A stretch of DNA of 38,424 nucleotides from Alphaproteobacteria bacterium HGW-Alphaproteobacteria-6 (GTDB lineage: Bacteria > Pseudomonadota > Alphaproteobacteria > Rhodobacterales > Rhodobacteraceae), in assembly GCA_002841115.1 (NCBI GenBank), contig PHEC01000022.1:1-38424 (forward strand). Reading direction: 5' to 3'. Under the pieces are notes generated by a model. The model was not told the origin of the DNA, ran no database searches, and was given only the letters and a program-made list of their open reading frames with translations. The position numbers and the translations under genes are program-made. This document shows, one piece after another, positions 25,016 to 34,684 of the stretch; position 1 is the stretch's first letter; every line of letters starts with the position of its first letter.

Positions 25016-25030
25016 CGCAGGGACGCGTCC

Positions 25031-25093
25031 ATGGGACAGGTTGGCATCATCGGCCCGGATCTGGCCAGGAACGTGTTTCAGGCGCATGGCGCC
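25031..25093 (+). pseudogene. N-terminal fragment of an IS110-family transposase
   Basis: The peptide MGQVGIIGPDLARNVFQAHGA matches the start of IS110-family transposases, whose N-termini read roughly xxVxxIGxDLAKxVFQxHG and carry the first Asp of the RuvC-like DEDD site. Homology stops after about 21 residues and the DNA continues as an EamA fragment in another frame. The fragment cannot be active. Confidence 0.7.
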
Positions 25094-25325
25094 GGGGCTG
25101 GCCTTTATCGTGGTGTTCCCGTCGGTGCTGGCCTTCTGGCTCTGGGGCCTTGGCGTGGCACGGCTGGGGTCCGAGCGCGCGGGCCAGCCCGGTCATCTGA
25201 TGCCGGTCCTCGGCCCGGTGCTTGCGATGCCGATCCTTGGAGAGCGGATTGTGGCCGCACAGGCAGTGGGTGCGCCTATCGGCTTTGCCGGAGTTGCCGA
25301 AGTGGCGTTTGGAGGGCGGCGGTGA
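25086..25325 (+). pseudogene. C-terminal fragment of an EamA/DMT-type transporter
   Basis: About 79 codons read APGLAFIVVFPSVLAFWLWGLGVARLG and end with an ILGERI...GFAGVAEVAFGG segment, the last membrane helices of an EamA (drug/metabolite transporter) protein. The N-terminal repeat and most of the protein are missing, and the fragment begins right at the transposase scar. A polar stretch (GSERAGQPGHLMPV) and a proline-containing last helix suggest decay. It is out of frame with the IS110 piece. Confidence 0.7.
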
Positions 25326-25333
25326 CCGGCCAC

Positions 25334-26884
25334 TCAGAAACCCTGCCGCTGCAACTCGGCTCCGATCCGGGCGCGCGTGTCACCGTCAAGCATCGGGAAG
25401 GCCGCAAAGAACCCTGCGGTATCGGCATCGGGATTGTGACGGCGTGCCTCCCGTTGCCAGCGGCCGGCCTGCTGATGGCGGCTGTCAAGCCCGTTGGCCA
25501 CCGCGGCGATCATCGCGATCAGGTAATGCGCGCCCGGCGTGGTCGCGGCGCGATCCGCCCAGCGGGCCGCGGCGCGGGTGTCGCCGGACTGGATCAGCGA
25601 AAGGGCGCGAACGCCGTGCATGCCGTAAAGCAGCGGATCGAGCGGGCTGAGGCTGAGCGCGGTGTCGAGGCCGGTTTCGACAGCAGCAGCGTTGCCGACC
25701 AGCATCGCGGTGAAGGCGCCCGCATAATAGCCCTGCGCATAGTTCGGGTTGAGTTCGACGGCGCGCTTCAGCCATCCGGCCGCGGCCTCGGGCGCGCCGG
25801 TCAGCCAGAAGGTCCGGCCCATCGTGTAATGCGTGAAAGGATCGAGCGGGTCGAGTTCCAGACCCCGTTCGGCATGGCGTCGCGCCGCTGTCGCGGCCTC
25901 GCGGTCATCGGGCCCGAGGTGAAGAAATGCGTCGATGAACCGCGTGAACGAAAGGCCGGCATGGGCACGCGCAAAGCGCGGATCAAGTGCGACAGCGTTG
26001 CGGAAATGCGCGTTGGCGCGCCGGTTTGCGTCGGGCGTGAAGCGGTAGAGCGCGCCCAGCCCGAGGTGAAAGTTCTTCCAGGCATCAAGCCGGTCGGAGC
26101 CGGAGAAACCTGCCAGCCGCGCCTCGTTCTGCGGCACATGCAGATCGAGCGCGTTCACGACATGCGCGATGATCCGCTGGCGGAGGCCTTCGATCTCGTC
26201 CATCGGGGCGGTCAGCCTGTCGCCCCAGATCACTTCGCCCCTGCCGGCATCGGCCAACTCGATGACCACCACGACCGCGCCGCTGCGGATCTCGATCACG
26301 CCCGAAAGCACATAGCCCGCCCCCAGCGCGGTGCCGACCAGATCGAGGTCAGGCTCGGCCTTGCGAAACCGGAAGGACGAGCCGCGCGCGATCACCGCCA
26401 GCCAGCGCATCCGCGACAGGGCCTGGATGATCTCGTGCGGGATCGCCTCGGCCAGGATCGCAAGGTCGGGCATCACCCCCAAGGGGCGGAACGGCAGGAC
26501 CGCGACGGAAGGCCGCGAGAGGTCTGCGCTATGCGCGCCATCCTGCTGTGGCGTGACCCTGGGTCTCGCGTCCTGCGTTACGGTCACCGGGGCGACAAAG
26601 CGGAAGCCGCGGCCATGCACCGTCTGGATGACGCCCTGGCGGGTGCCGTCGTCGTCCAGCGCCTGACGGGCGGATCGGACACGGCTGGAAATGCTGGCGT
26701 CGGACACCGCCGACCCGTTCCAGACAGCTGTCGCCAGCGCGTCCTTGGGCACCATGCGGTCGCGGTTCTCGATCAGATGGATGATAAGCGACAATACCTG
26801 CGGCTCCAGCCGTACCGGCACGCCGCGACGGCTGAGCTGGAACCGCTCCAGGTCGAGCCGGAAATCTCCGAATGTCCAGGCCAT
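25334..26884 (-). CDS. Winged-helix transcriptional regulator with TPR domain (CadC/adenylate-cyclase-like type)
   Basis: A 516-residue protein. Residues 1-100 form an OmpR/PhoB-type winged helix (FGDFRLDLERFQLSRRGVPVRLEPQVLSLIIHLIENRDRMVPKDAL, IQTVHGRGFRFVAPV). Residues about 120-250 resemble the TolB-like region seen in such regulators (SVAVLPFRPL, YVLSGVIEIRSG). The C-terminal half contains TPR-like helices (RFARAHAGLSF, LDPFTHYTMGRTFWLTGAPEAAAGWLKRAVELNPNYAQ). No receiver domain and no clear membrane helix are seen. It is divergent from the cupin-led operon, which it most likely controls; the signal is unknown. The 147-bp gap holds no convincing promoter match. Confidence 0.9.
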   Translation of the reverse strand: MAWTFGDFRLDLERFQLSRRGVPVRLEPQVLSLIIHLIENRDRMVPKDALATAVWNGSAVSDASISSRVRSARQALDDDGTRQGVIQTVHGRGFRFVAPVTVTQDARPRVTPQQDGAHSADLSRPSVAVLPFRPLGVMPDLAILAEAIPHEIIQALSRMRWLAVIARGSSFRFRKAEPDLDLVGTALGAGYVLSGVIEIRSGAVVVVIELADAGRGEVIWGDRLTAPMDEIEGLRQRIIAHVVNALDLHVPQNEARLAGFSGSDRLDAWKNFHLGLGALYRFTPDANRRANAHFRNAVALDPRFARAHAGLSFTRFIDAFLHLGPDDREAATAARRHAERGLELDPLDPFTHYTMGRTFWLTGAPEAAAGWLKRAVELNPNYAQGYYAGAFTAMLVGNAAAVETGLDTALSLSPLDPLLYGMHGVRALSLIQSGDTRAAARWADRAATTPGAHYLIAMIAAVANGLDSRHQQAGRWQREARRHNPDADTAGFFAAFPMLDGDTRARIGAELQRQGF

Positions 26885-27031
26885 TCCACATGCTATACCA
26901 AATAGCTGCCGACCTTCATGATTTCTTCAGACTTCCGTCAAGCATGCCAGGAACCCGACCATAGACTGTCAAAATCGGATCAGTCCGAGAAAGCGCTCAG
27001 CACGGACGAAATCAACCCGGAGGGGAAGGAA

Positions 27032-27394
27032 ATGGCGGCAATTGAAACAAGGCGGTTTGATAACCCGGACCAGACACTCGACATGAAAGAGCACGGTGGC
27101 ATAGCCATTCTGCAGATGGCTGATGGCACCACCGGAATGCACGCTATCTTCGAGCCTGGCTGGACCTGGGAGGCTGATGAGAAGCCGCTTCTCGGCTTGC
27201 CGGACAGCTGCCCGATGCGGCATACCGGGTACTGTATTTCGGGTAAACTCGTGGTGCGGATGCTGGACACGGGCATCGAGACGCACCTCAAGACGGGTGA
27301 TTTCTTCGAGATACCGCCCGGCCATGACGCCTATGTGGACGGCGACGACCGGGTCGAACTGATCCTGTTCGCGCCGCCGGAGCATCAGCACTGA
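27032..27394 (+). CDS. Cupin domain-containing protein
   Basis: A small 120-residue single-domain cupin: CPMRHTGYCISGKLVVRM (around 60-80) and GDFFEIPPGHDAYVDGDD (around 93-110) correspond to the two cupin motifs. One of the usual metal-binding His residues is recognisable in each (RHTG, GHD), but the first motif lacks the full HxH, so metal use is uncertain. I chose the ATG at 27032 because of the GGAGGGGAAGGA just upstream; the frame is open back to 26918. It is the first gene of a four-gene set and may act as a sensor or small-molecule binder. Confidence 0.82.
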   Translation: MAAIETRRFDNPDQTLDMKEHGGIAILQMADGTTGMHAIFEPGWTWEADEKPLLGLPDSCPMRHTGYCISGKLVVRMLDTGIETHLKTGDFFEIPPGHDAYVDGDDRVELILFAPPEHQH

Positions 27395-27410
27395 CGCCTG
27401 ATGACGCGAT

Positions 27411-27435
27411 GGTCAGTCCCTGACAGGAACTGACC
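27411..27435. promoter_or_regulatory. 25-bp near-perfect palindrome between cupin and cysteine-synthase-like genes
   Basis: Outer arms GGTCAGT / ACTGACC are perfect (7 bp) and an inner CCTG-A-CAGG continues the symmetry, with one mismatched pair. It lies 18 bases before the next start codon, with the ribosome binding site AAGGAG just after it. It could be an operator, or an mRNA hairpin that tunes translation or partial termination. Confidence 0.5.
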
Positions 27436-27453
27436 CGGAAAAGGAGATAGCCA

Positions 27454-28533
27454 ATGGACGCGATGACAATCCGAACGACGCGAGGGCGCGGTCGTCTCTA
27501 CGCTACAATCCTCGACACGGTCGGCGACACTCCGGTGATCCGGGTGAACAACCTCGCGCCGGACAATGTCCGGCTTTACGTCAAGGCCGAGTTCTTCAAC
27601 CCTGGCGCCTCGGTCAAGGACCGGCTGGCGCTGAACATCATCGAGGCCGCCGAGCGCGCGGGCACGCTGAAACCCGGGCAGACCGTGGTCGAGGCGACGA
27701 GCGGCAACACCGGCATCGGGCTCGCGATGGTCTGCGCGCAGAAGGGCTATCCGCTGGTCGTGACCATGGCCGACAGCTTCTCGGTCGAGCGGCGGCGGCT
27801 GATGCGGATGCTGGGCGCCAGGGTCGTGCTGACGCCCCGCGCGCAGAAGGGGACGGGGATGTACAAGAAAGCGGTTGAACTGGCCGAGGCACATGGCTGG
27901 TTCCTCGCCCGCCAGTTCGAGACCTCGGCCAATGCCGATATCCACGAAGCCACCACCGCGCGCGAGATCATCAACGATTTCGCCGGCGACCGGCTGGACT
28001 ATGTGGTGACCGGCTATGGCACCGGCGGCACGGTCGCAGGGCTGGCGCGCGTCTTGCGCAAGGAACGCCCCGAAACCCGGATCATCCTGTCGGAACCCGT
28101 CAACGCTGCCCTGGTGGCCAGCGGCGTGGCGCAGGAACGCGGCGCGGACGGATCGCCCGCCGCCAGCCACCCGGCCTTCGAGCCGCATCCGATCCAGGGC
28201 TGGACGCCCGACTTCATTCCGATGGTCCTGCAAGAGGCACTCGACACCGGTGGCTATGACGACCTGATCCCCGTTTCCGGCGCCGACGGCATCGCCTGGG
28301 CAAGGAAACTGGCGGCACGCGAAGGCATCCTGACCGGCATTTCGGGCGGGGCGAGCCTTGCCGTCGCAATGCAGATCGCCGAACGCGCGGCCAAGGGCGC
28401 GGTGATCCTCGCCATGCTGCCCGACACTGGCGAGCGGTATCTCACCACGCCGCTGTTCGAGGGCATCCCCGAGGACATGGACGATGACGAGCGTGCGCTG
28501 TCGCTTTCGACCCCCGGCTACCGGATGACGTGA
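27454..28533 (+). CDS. PLP-dependent cysteine synthase-family protein
   Basis: A 359-residue fold-type II PLP enzyme of the CysK/CysM/CBS group. The PLP lysine is Lys55 (NPGASVKDRLAL), the substrate loop is TSGNTG (82-87), and the phosphate-binding GYGTGGT and the late GISGGAS motif are present. It would perform a beta-replacement such as O-acetylserine or homocysteine chemistry, or the reverse beta-elimination. It is longer than CysK (about 310-320), with an acidic C-terminal extension (EGIPEDMDDDERALS), and has no CBS domains. An AAGGAG precedes the ATG. Context with OsmC and a methyltransferase suggests sulfur compound handling rather than routine cysteine synthesis. Confidence 0.9.
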   Translation: MDAMTIRTTRGRGRLYATILDTVGDTPVIRVNNLAPDNVRLYVKAEFFNPGASVKDRLALNIIEAAERAGTLKPGQTVVEATSGNTGIGLAMVCAQKGYPLVVTMADSFSVERRRLMRMLGARVVLTPRAQKGTGMYKKAVELAEAHGWFLARQFETSANADIHEATTAREIINDFAGDRLDYVVTGYGTGGTVAGLARVLRKERPETRIILSEPVNAALVASGVAQERGADGSPAASHPAFEPHPIQGWTPDFIPMVLQEALDTGGYDDLIPVSGADGIAWARKLAAREGILTGISGGASLAVAMQIAERAAKGAVILAMLPDTGERYLTTPLFEGIPEDMDDDERALSLSTPGYRMT

Positions 28534-28591
28534 GGCGGCATCCTCATCGTTGCCGCGCCGAACAACGCATATCAACCCCGGGAGAGCCGAC

Positions 28592-29116
28592 ATGACAGCA
28601 ACGGACACCCAGATCCGATCCACGCTCGACCGCGTTGTCCGCACATTCTCCGCCCGGCCCGGCAGCGCAGGCGGCACCTATCATGCGCGCGCCGAAACGG
28701 GCGCCGGTCTGACGGCCACCGCGACGGAGGGCGACTGGACGCTTGCTTTCGACATGCCCGAGGCCATGGGCGGCGCAGGCGGCGCCCCGACGCCGGGGGT
28801 CTATGGCCGTGCCGCGCTGCTGGCCTGCGTGGCCATCGGCTTGCGGATGGAGGCCCTGCGCACTGGCCTGCCCCATGGCGGAATCGCGGTGGCGATGGAA
28901 TGCGATTGCGACAACCGCGGGCTGTTCGGTCTCGACGAGGTGCCCCCCGGTTACGAGGACTTCCGGCTGACGGTCGAGGTGGAAAGCGACGCACCGGAAT
29001 CTGACTTGCGCGGCTGGCTCGAACGGACCCTGACACGCAGCCCCTGGATGGACGTGTTCCGCCGCCCGCAGCCGGTCAGTGTTGACCTGCGGGTCATCCC
29101 CCCCGGAAGGGGCTGA
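28592..29116 (+). CDS. OsmC-family protein
   Basis: This 174-residue protein has the OsmC/Ohr pattern: a beta-rich N-terminal half, a central helix GRAALLACVAIGLRMEA with one Cys, and VAMECDCDNRGLFGLDEVPPGYEDFRLTVEVES with further Cys residues. OsmC/Ohr proteins reduce organic hydroperoxides through a Cys pair; the spacing here is unusual (CDCD in place of a single Cys), so peroxidase activity is uncertain. The start at 28592 has GGGAG ahead. The methyltransferase follows after three bases. Confidence 0.82.
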   Translation: MTATDTQIRSTLDRVVRTFSARPGSAGGTYHARAETGAGLTATATEGDWTLAFDMPEAMGGAGGAPTPGVYGRAALLACVAIGLRMEALRTGLPHGGIAVAMECDCDNRGLFGLDEVPPGYEDFRLTVEVESDAPESDLRGWLERTLTRSPWMDVFRRPQPVSVDLRVIPPGRG

Positions 29117-29119
29117 GCG

Positions 29120-29938
29120 ATGGACGCCAAGTTCCAGCGCCGGGTGCAGCGCTACGGCTGGGATGCGGCGGCCAGCCAGTATGAACCCGGCTGGGCGCCC
29201 CGTCTGCGCGCAGCGCAGGACCGTCTGCTTTCGGTGGCGGGTCTTGCCCAGGGCATGCAAGTGCTGGAAACCGCTTGCGGCAGCGGGCTGGTGACGGCGC
29301 GCATCGCCGAAATGGTCGGCCAGTCAGGCGCCGTCATGGCCACCGACCTGTCGCAGGCGATGGTGGACGCGACCACCCGGATGGCTGCGGCAAGGGGGCT
29401 GGCCCATGTCGCGGCGCAGCGCATGGACGCCGAGGAACTGGACTTGCCCGACGCCGCATTCGACTCCGCCCTCTGCGCGCTGGGGTTGATGTATGTCCCC
29501 GACCCCGCCCGCGCGTTGGCCGAGATGGCGCGGGTCACCCGACCCGGCGGGCGTGTCGCCGTCACCGTCTGGGGCGAGCGGAAGCACTGCGGCTGGGCCG
29601 AGATCTTCCCCATCGTCGATGCCCGCGTCGCCTCTGAGGTCTGCCCGATGTTCTTCGGCCCCGGCGGGCGCGGGGTGCTTTTGCACATTGCCGGCGCGGC
29701 CGGGCTGACCGGGGCGAAGGAATGGCGCGACCGGGTCACGCTGGACTGGCCCGATGCTGCCAGCCTTCTGTTGGCGATGATCGGCGGCGGGCCGGTCGCG
29801 CTGGCCGCAAAACGCTTCTCGCCAAATGTCCGCGCCGAAGTCGAGGCGGAATTTCTTGCCTCGGTGGCAGGGTTCAGCAAGCCCGATGGCAGCTACGCCA
29901 TCCCCGGCGAGTTCGTGACGGTGGCCGGGACAATCTGA
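29120..29938 (+). CDS. Class I SAM-dependent methyltransferase
   Basis: A 272-residue methyltransferase of the UbiE/Methyltransf_11 type. Motif I is VLETACGSGLVTARIAE (48 onward), with an acidic end of strand 2 (MATDLSQAMV), motif II-like DAAFDSALCALGLMYV and motif III RVTRPGGRVAVTVWGE. In motif I Ala-Cys replaces the more usual Gly at one position. It starts three bases after the OsmC gene and ends the cassette. The acceptor is unknown; a thiol, sulfide or small metabolite fits the context. Confidence 0.9.
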   Translation: MDAKFQRRVQRYGWDAAASQYEPGWAPRLRAAQDRLLSVAGLAQGMQVLETACGSGLVTARIAEMVGQSGAVMATDLSQAMVDATTRMAAARGLAHVAAQRMDAEELDLPDAAFDSALCALGLMYVPDPARALAEMARVTRPGGRVAVTVWGERKHCGWAEIFPIVDARVASEVCPMFFGPGGRGVLLHIAGAAGLTGAKEWRDRVTLDWPDAASLLLAMIGGGPVALAAKRFSPNVRAEVEAEFLASVAGFSKPDGSYAIPGEFVTVAGTI

Positions 29939-30113
29939 CAGGGGGGGGCGCAGAGGCGATGAGCTGCGACGATTTCCGGGCTGGCGGGTTTCAGGGCTGC
30001 GACGCGCGGGCGGATGCCTGACAGGCTGCCAAGAAAGCGTTCTGATCCCTCCGCCGGCGGGAAATGATCCAGGGGAAGGCCAGGGACCACGACCGGTTCG
30101 GGTGGCGGGCGCT

Positions 30114-30138
30114 GGCCGGGGGCTTTGGCCCCCCGGCC
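30114..30138. terminator. GC-rich hairpin downstream of the methyltransferase
   Basis: GGCCGGGGGC and its complement GCCCCCCGGCC (one bulged C) enclose a short loop. It could end the cupin-methyltransferase transcript. No T run follows. Confidence 0.4.
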
Positions 30139-30226
30139 GGGCTTGCGGCAACGCCATCCCTTGGCCCCGGCGATGGCCGTAGCCATGGCAGCCGGGCTGG
30201 AAGACCAAATTCACGGCCACTTGGCA

Positions 30227-30242
30227 GGCTGTTGAAAAAGTC
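30227..30242. mobile_element. Lone insertion-sequence-end-like motif
   Basis: GGCTGTTGAAAAAGTC resembles the terminal inverted repeat found on several IS5/IS1182-type elements. No partner end and no transposase are present nearby, so at most it is a solo remnant. Confidence 0.35.
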
Positions 30243-30523
30243 ACGCGTCCAGCCGTTTTCAACCTTGAGATCGGAAAGCCGTTCCTCGCCACGCTCCCCA
30301 CACGCACTGGCCCGGGCCGCGCCCATGCCGATTGCTCGACGGCTGGAGTGGCCTGGCCGCGATAAGGCAGGCAGCCCCGGCGTGGCAAAGCGCCCACCCG
30401 GGGTCGGGCGGTTCCGTCGCGCGCCCCGCCCCTGCCCGACCCTTCCCCCGGCCGCCGCCATGTCGCTTTTCCGCCGCCATGGGTCGGGCTGACCGCGCCG
30501 CCGTTTCGCGGCTCTGGCAGACA

Positions 30524-30555
30524 GGGATGATCCACAAGCCCCGAGGAATCATCCC
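30524..30555. promoter_or_regulatory. Inverted repeat enclosing the ribosome binding site of the flavoprotein gene
   Basis: GGGATGAT (30524-30531) and ATCATCCC (30548-30555) are perfect 8-bp arms with a 16-base loop that contains GAGG, the likely Shine-Dalgarno. The 3' arm ends one base before the ATG. It could be an RNA hairpin controlling translation, or an operator. Confidence 0.45.
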
Positions 30556-30556
30556 G

Positions 30557-33058
30557 ATGAAGACCCATGTCAAAGCCCTTGTCGTCGGCGGCGGCGCCGT
30601 CGGAACCGGCATCGCCTACCATCTTGCCAAGGCCGGCTGGGAGACGATGCTTCTGGAGCGCGACGAGTTGACCAGCGGCTCGACCTGGCATGCGGCCGGG
30701 CTTTTGCCGCTTTTCAACATGGGCTACGCGACGACCCATATCCACAAGTATTCGGTCGATTTCTACAAGGGGCTGGAGGCCGAGACCGGGCTGAATGCCG
30801 GCTTCGCCGTGGTCGGCAACCTGCGCATGGCGCAGACCGACGCGCGGATGGACGAATACCTGCTCTATTCCTCCGTCGCCGAGACCGCCGGGGTCTATCA
30901 CGAGTTCCTGACGCCAGCCGAGATCAGGGATCGCTGGCCGCTGGTCCGCACCGAAGATCTGAAGGGCGCGCTGTTCCACCCCCAGGACGGCTATATCAAC
31001 CCCGCCGACGTGACCCAGGCGATGGCCAAGGGCGCGCGCCAGCTGGGCTGCACGATCGAGCGGCGCTGGCAGGTCGATGGCTACCGCTGGACCGGGTCGG
31101 AATGGATCGTCAGCGTGACGAAGATGGTCGAGAAGGGCGGCAATCTGGTGGCCTCGGACGAGAAGGCCGAGATCACCGCCGAACATGTCGTCACCGCCAC
31201 CGGCAACCACGCCCAGCGCACCGCACGGCTGCTGGGGTTGCGGATCCCGGCGATTCCGGTCGAGCACCAGTATATCGTGACCGAGCCCGACCCGGCGCTT
31301 CAGGAATGGCGCAAGGCGGGCAACCCCGAGCATCCGGTGCTGCGCGACGCCGACGCCAAATGGTATGTCCGCGAGGAGCGCGGCGGCTGGATCCTCGGGC
31401 CCTACGAGAAGGGTGCGCCGGCGCGGTTCCACTACGCGGTGCCGGAAAACTTCCGCGCCGACCTCTTCCCGCTCGATCTGGAGCGGATCGAGGGCGAATA
31501 CATGTCCTTCATCCACCGGCTGCCGTCCTCCGAACATGTCGGGCTGAAGGACGATTTCAACGGCCCGATCTGCTACACGCCCGACGGCAACCCGCTGGTC
31601 GGCCCCGCACCGGGCTTGCGCAACATGTGGCTGGCCGAGGGGTTCAGCTTTGGCATCACCGCGGCCGGCGGGACGGGGTATTACCTGGCGCAGTTGATGG
31701 TCGCGGGCGAGGCCGAGATCGACATGGCGAGCCTTGATCCCAAGCGCTTCGGCGGCTGGATGACCACCGAATATGCGGCGCGGAAGAACGAGGAATGCTA
31801 TGACCACGTCTTCATCCTGCATCACCCGGATGAAGAGCGCCCGGCCTGCCGGCCCTTGCGCACCGCCCCCGCCTATGACCGCCAGAAGGCGGCCGGCGCG
31901 CAGATGGGTCAGGTCAACGGCTGGGAGCGGCCGAATTACTACGGGCCGAAGGATGCGGCCGCGGGTTTCGACCATGACAGCCGCTCGTTCCGGCGCGGCG
32001 CCTGGTGGCAATATGCGGTCGCCGAGGCGACGGCGCTGCGCGAGACCGCCGGGTTGATCGATGCCTCGGCCTTCACCAAGCATCTGGTGCGCGGCCCGGG
32101 GGCGACGGCATTCCTTGACTGGTTCACCTGCAACGCGCTGCCGAAGGTCGGCCGGATCAACCTGACCTATGCACTGACCGATGCCGGCACCACGCGGACC
32201 GAATATACCATCGTGCGGCATGGCGAGAACGACTATTACCTGGTCTCGGCCGGCGCCTGGACCGCCTATGACGCGGATTACCTGAGAAAATCGGCCGAGG
32301 ATTTCATGGTTCGCGGCGGCGGATGGGTGGATATCCACGATGTCACCAGCCAATGGGGGGTCTTCGCGCTGGCAGGGCCGGCGTCGCGCGACATCCTCAA
32401 GGCGGTCGTGAAGGACGCCGATCCGGCGAGCGTGCTCTCGAACAAGCGCTTCCCCTGGCTTTCGGCGCGGCGGATCGAGCTTGGAATGTGTCCGGTCAAT
32501 GCGATCCGGGTCGCCTATACCGGCGAGTTGGGCTGGGAGTTGCATCACCCGGTCGAGATGGGGCGCTACCTTTGGGACCTGCTGGTCGCGGCCGGCGAGA
32601 CGCACGGGATGCGGCTGGTGGGCGCGCGGGCGCAGAACTGGTTGCGCCAGGAGAAGAGCTACCGTGCCTTCGGCACCGAACTGGGGCGCGACGCGACGCC
32701 GATGGAGGCCGGGCTGGAGCGGTTCATCGATCTTGCCAAGGACTTCCGCGGCAAGGCGATGATGCAGGCCACCGGCATCCGGTCGAAATGCGTGACGCTG
32801 CTGATCGACGGACCCGAGGACGCCGACCCCTGGGGCAAGGAGGCGCTGGTGCTGGACGGCGGCAAGGTCGGGCGGTTGACCTCGGGCGGCTGGTCGGTGG
32901 CCTTCGGGCGCCAGATCGGCATGGGCTATGTCCGCCCCGACCTGGCGGCGGTGGGAACGCGGCTGCAGCTGCGGATGCTCGGCCGGCTCTGGGGCGCCGA
33001 GGTGGTCGAGGACAGCCCCTTCGATCCGTCGAACGCGCGCATCCGTCTGGACGGCTGA
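30557..33058 (+). CDS. FAD-dependent dimethylglycine/sarcosine dehydrogenase-like protein with GcvT domain
   Basis: An 833-residue two-part enzyme. The N-terminal DAO-type flavin domain has GGGAVGTG (11-18) and GSTWHAAG (41-48), where His45 corresponds to the histidine that binds FAD covalently in dimethylglycine dehydrogenase. The C-terminal half (about 430-833) is a GcvT/aminomethyltransferase domain (FALAGPASRDIL, VAYTGELGWELHHP, KSYRAFGTEL) that would pass the one-carbon unit to tetrahydrofolate. The family oxidatively demethylates methylated glycines or related N- or S-methyl compounds. The ATG at 30557 gives the normal family start; the frame extends upstream without homology. Several paralogues are common in Rhodobacterales, so the exact substrate is open. 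Confidence 0.9.
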   Translation: MKTHVKALVVGGGAVGTGIAYHLAKAGWETMLLERDELTSGSTWHAAGLLPLFNMGYATTHIHKYSVDFYKGLEAETGLNAGFAVVGNLRMAQTDARMDEYLLYSSVAETAGVYHEFLTPAEIRDRWPLVRTEDLKGALFHPQDGYINPADVTQAMAKGARQLGCTIERRWQVDGYRWTGSEWIVSVTKMVEKGGNLVASDEKAEITAEHVVTATGNHAQRTARLLGLRIPAIPVEHQYIVTEPDPALQEWRKAGNPEHPVLRDADAKWYVREERGGWILGPYEKGAPARFHYAVPENFRADLFPLDLERIEGEYMSFIHRLPSSEHVGLKDDFNGPICYTPDGNPLVGPAPGLRNMWLAEGFSFGITAAGGTGYYLAQLMVAGEAEIDMASLDPKRFGGWMTTEYAARKNEECYDHVFILHHPDEERPACRPLRTAPAYDRQKAAGAQMGQVNGWERPNYYGPKDAAAGFDHDSRSFRRGAWWQYAVAEATALRETAGLIDASAFTKHLVRGPGATAFLDWFTCNALPKVGRINLTYALTDAGTTRTEYTIVRHGENDYYLVSAGAWTAYDADYLRKSAEDFMVRGGGWVDIHDVTSQWGVFALAGPASRDILKAVVKDADPASVLSNKRFPWLSARRIELGMCPVNAIRVAYTGELGWELHHPVEMGRYLWDLLVAAGETHGMRLVGARAQNWLRQEKSYRAFGTELGRDATPMEAGLERFIDLAKDFRGKAMMQATGIRSKCVTLLIDGPEDADPWGKEALVLDGGKVGRLTSGGWSVAFGRQIGMGYVRPDLAAVGTRLQLRMLGRLWGAEVVEDSPFDPSNARIRLDG

Positions 33059-33071
33059 AGGGCGGCGAGGG

Positions 33072-33120
33072 CCGGGGGCGCCGCCCCCGGACCCCCGAGG
33101 TATTTCGGCCAAGATGAAAC
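33072..33120 (+). repeat. Rhodobacterales intergenic repeat with terminator hairpin, copy 1
   Basis: A perfect 8-bp stem CCGGGGGC / GCCCCCGG (33072-33090, 3-base loop) is followed by ACCCCCGAGGTATTTCG and an A-rich AAGATGAAA end. It separates two convergent genes. The same tail occurs at 35761-35795. From memory this combination is frequent between genes in this family. Confidence 0.6.
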
Positions 33121-33170
33121 GGCAGGGTCGGCGTGGCGGTCGCGGTCCGCCGGCTGGGGCGGTTCGGGGC

Positions 33171-34598
<1,428 letters not shown>

Positions 34599-34684
34599 GC
34601 CGCTGTTCCCCCTGTCGCCCATGCTGTGCGGCGACACTAGCAGCCCCGGCGGTCAGGGCAAGGCCGGGTGGGTGGGGCAAGGTG

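Larger units (their letters stand above)
29939..30523. other. 585-bp non-coding gap
   Basis: No gene can be supported between the methyltransferase and the flavoprotein gene. It contains a run of eight or more G at 29941, a strong GC hairpin at 30114-30138, an IS-end-like sequence at 30227-30242 and a C-rich tract. Long open frames crossing it are GC-driven. Confidence 0.5.

Noticed and set aside
29324-33112. Minus-strand open frame of about 1260 codons
   Set aside because: It lies opposite the methyltransferase and the flavoprotein gene and crosses the 585-bp gap. Composition follows the GC-rich third positions of the real genes; no domain is visible.
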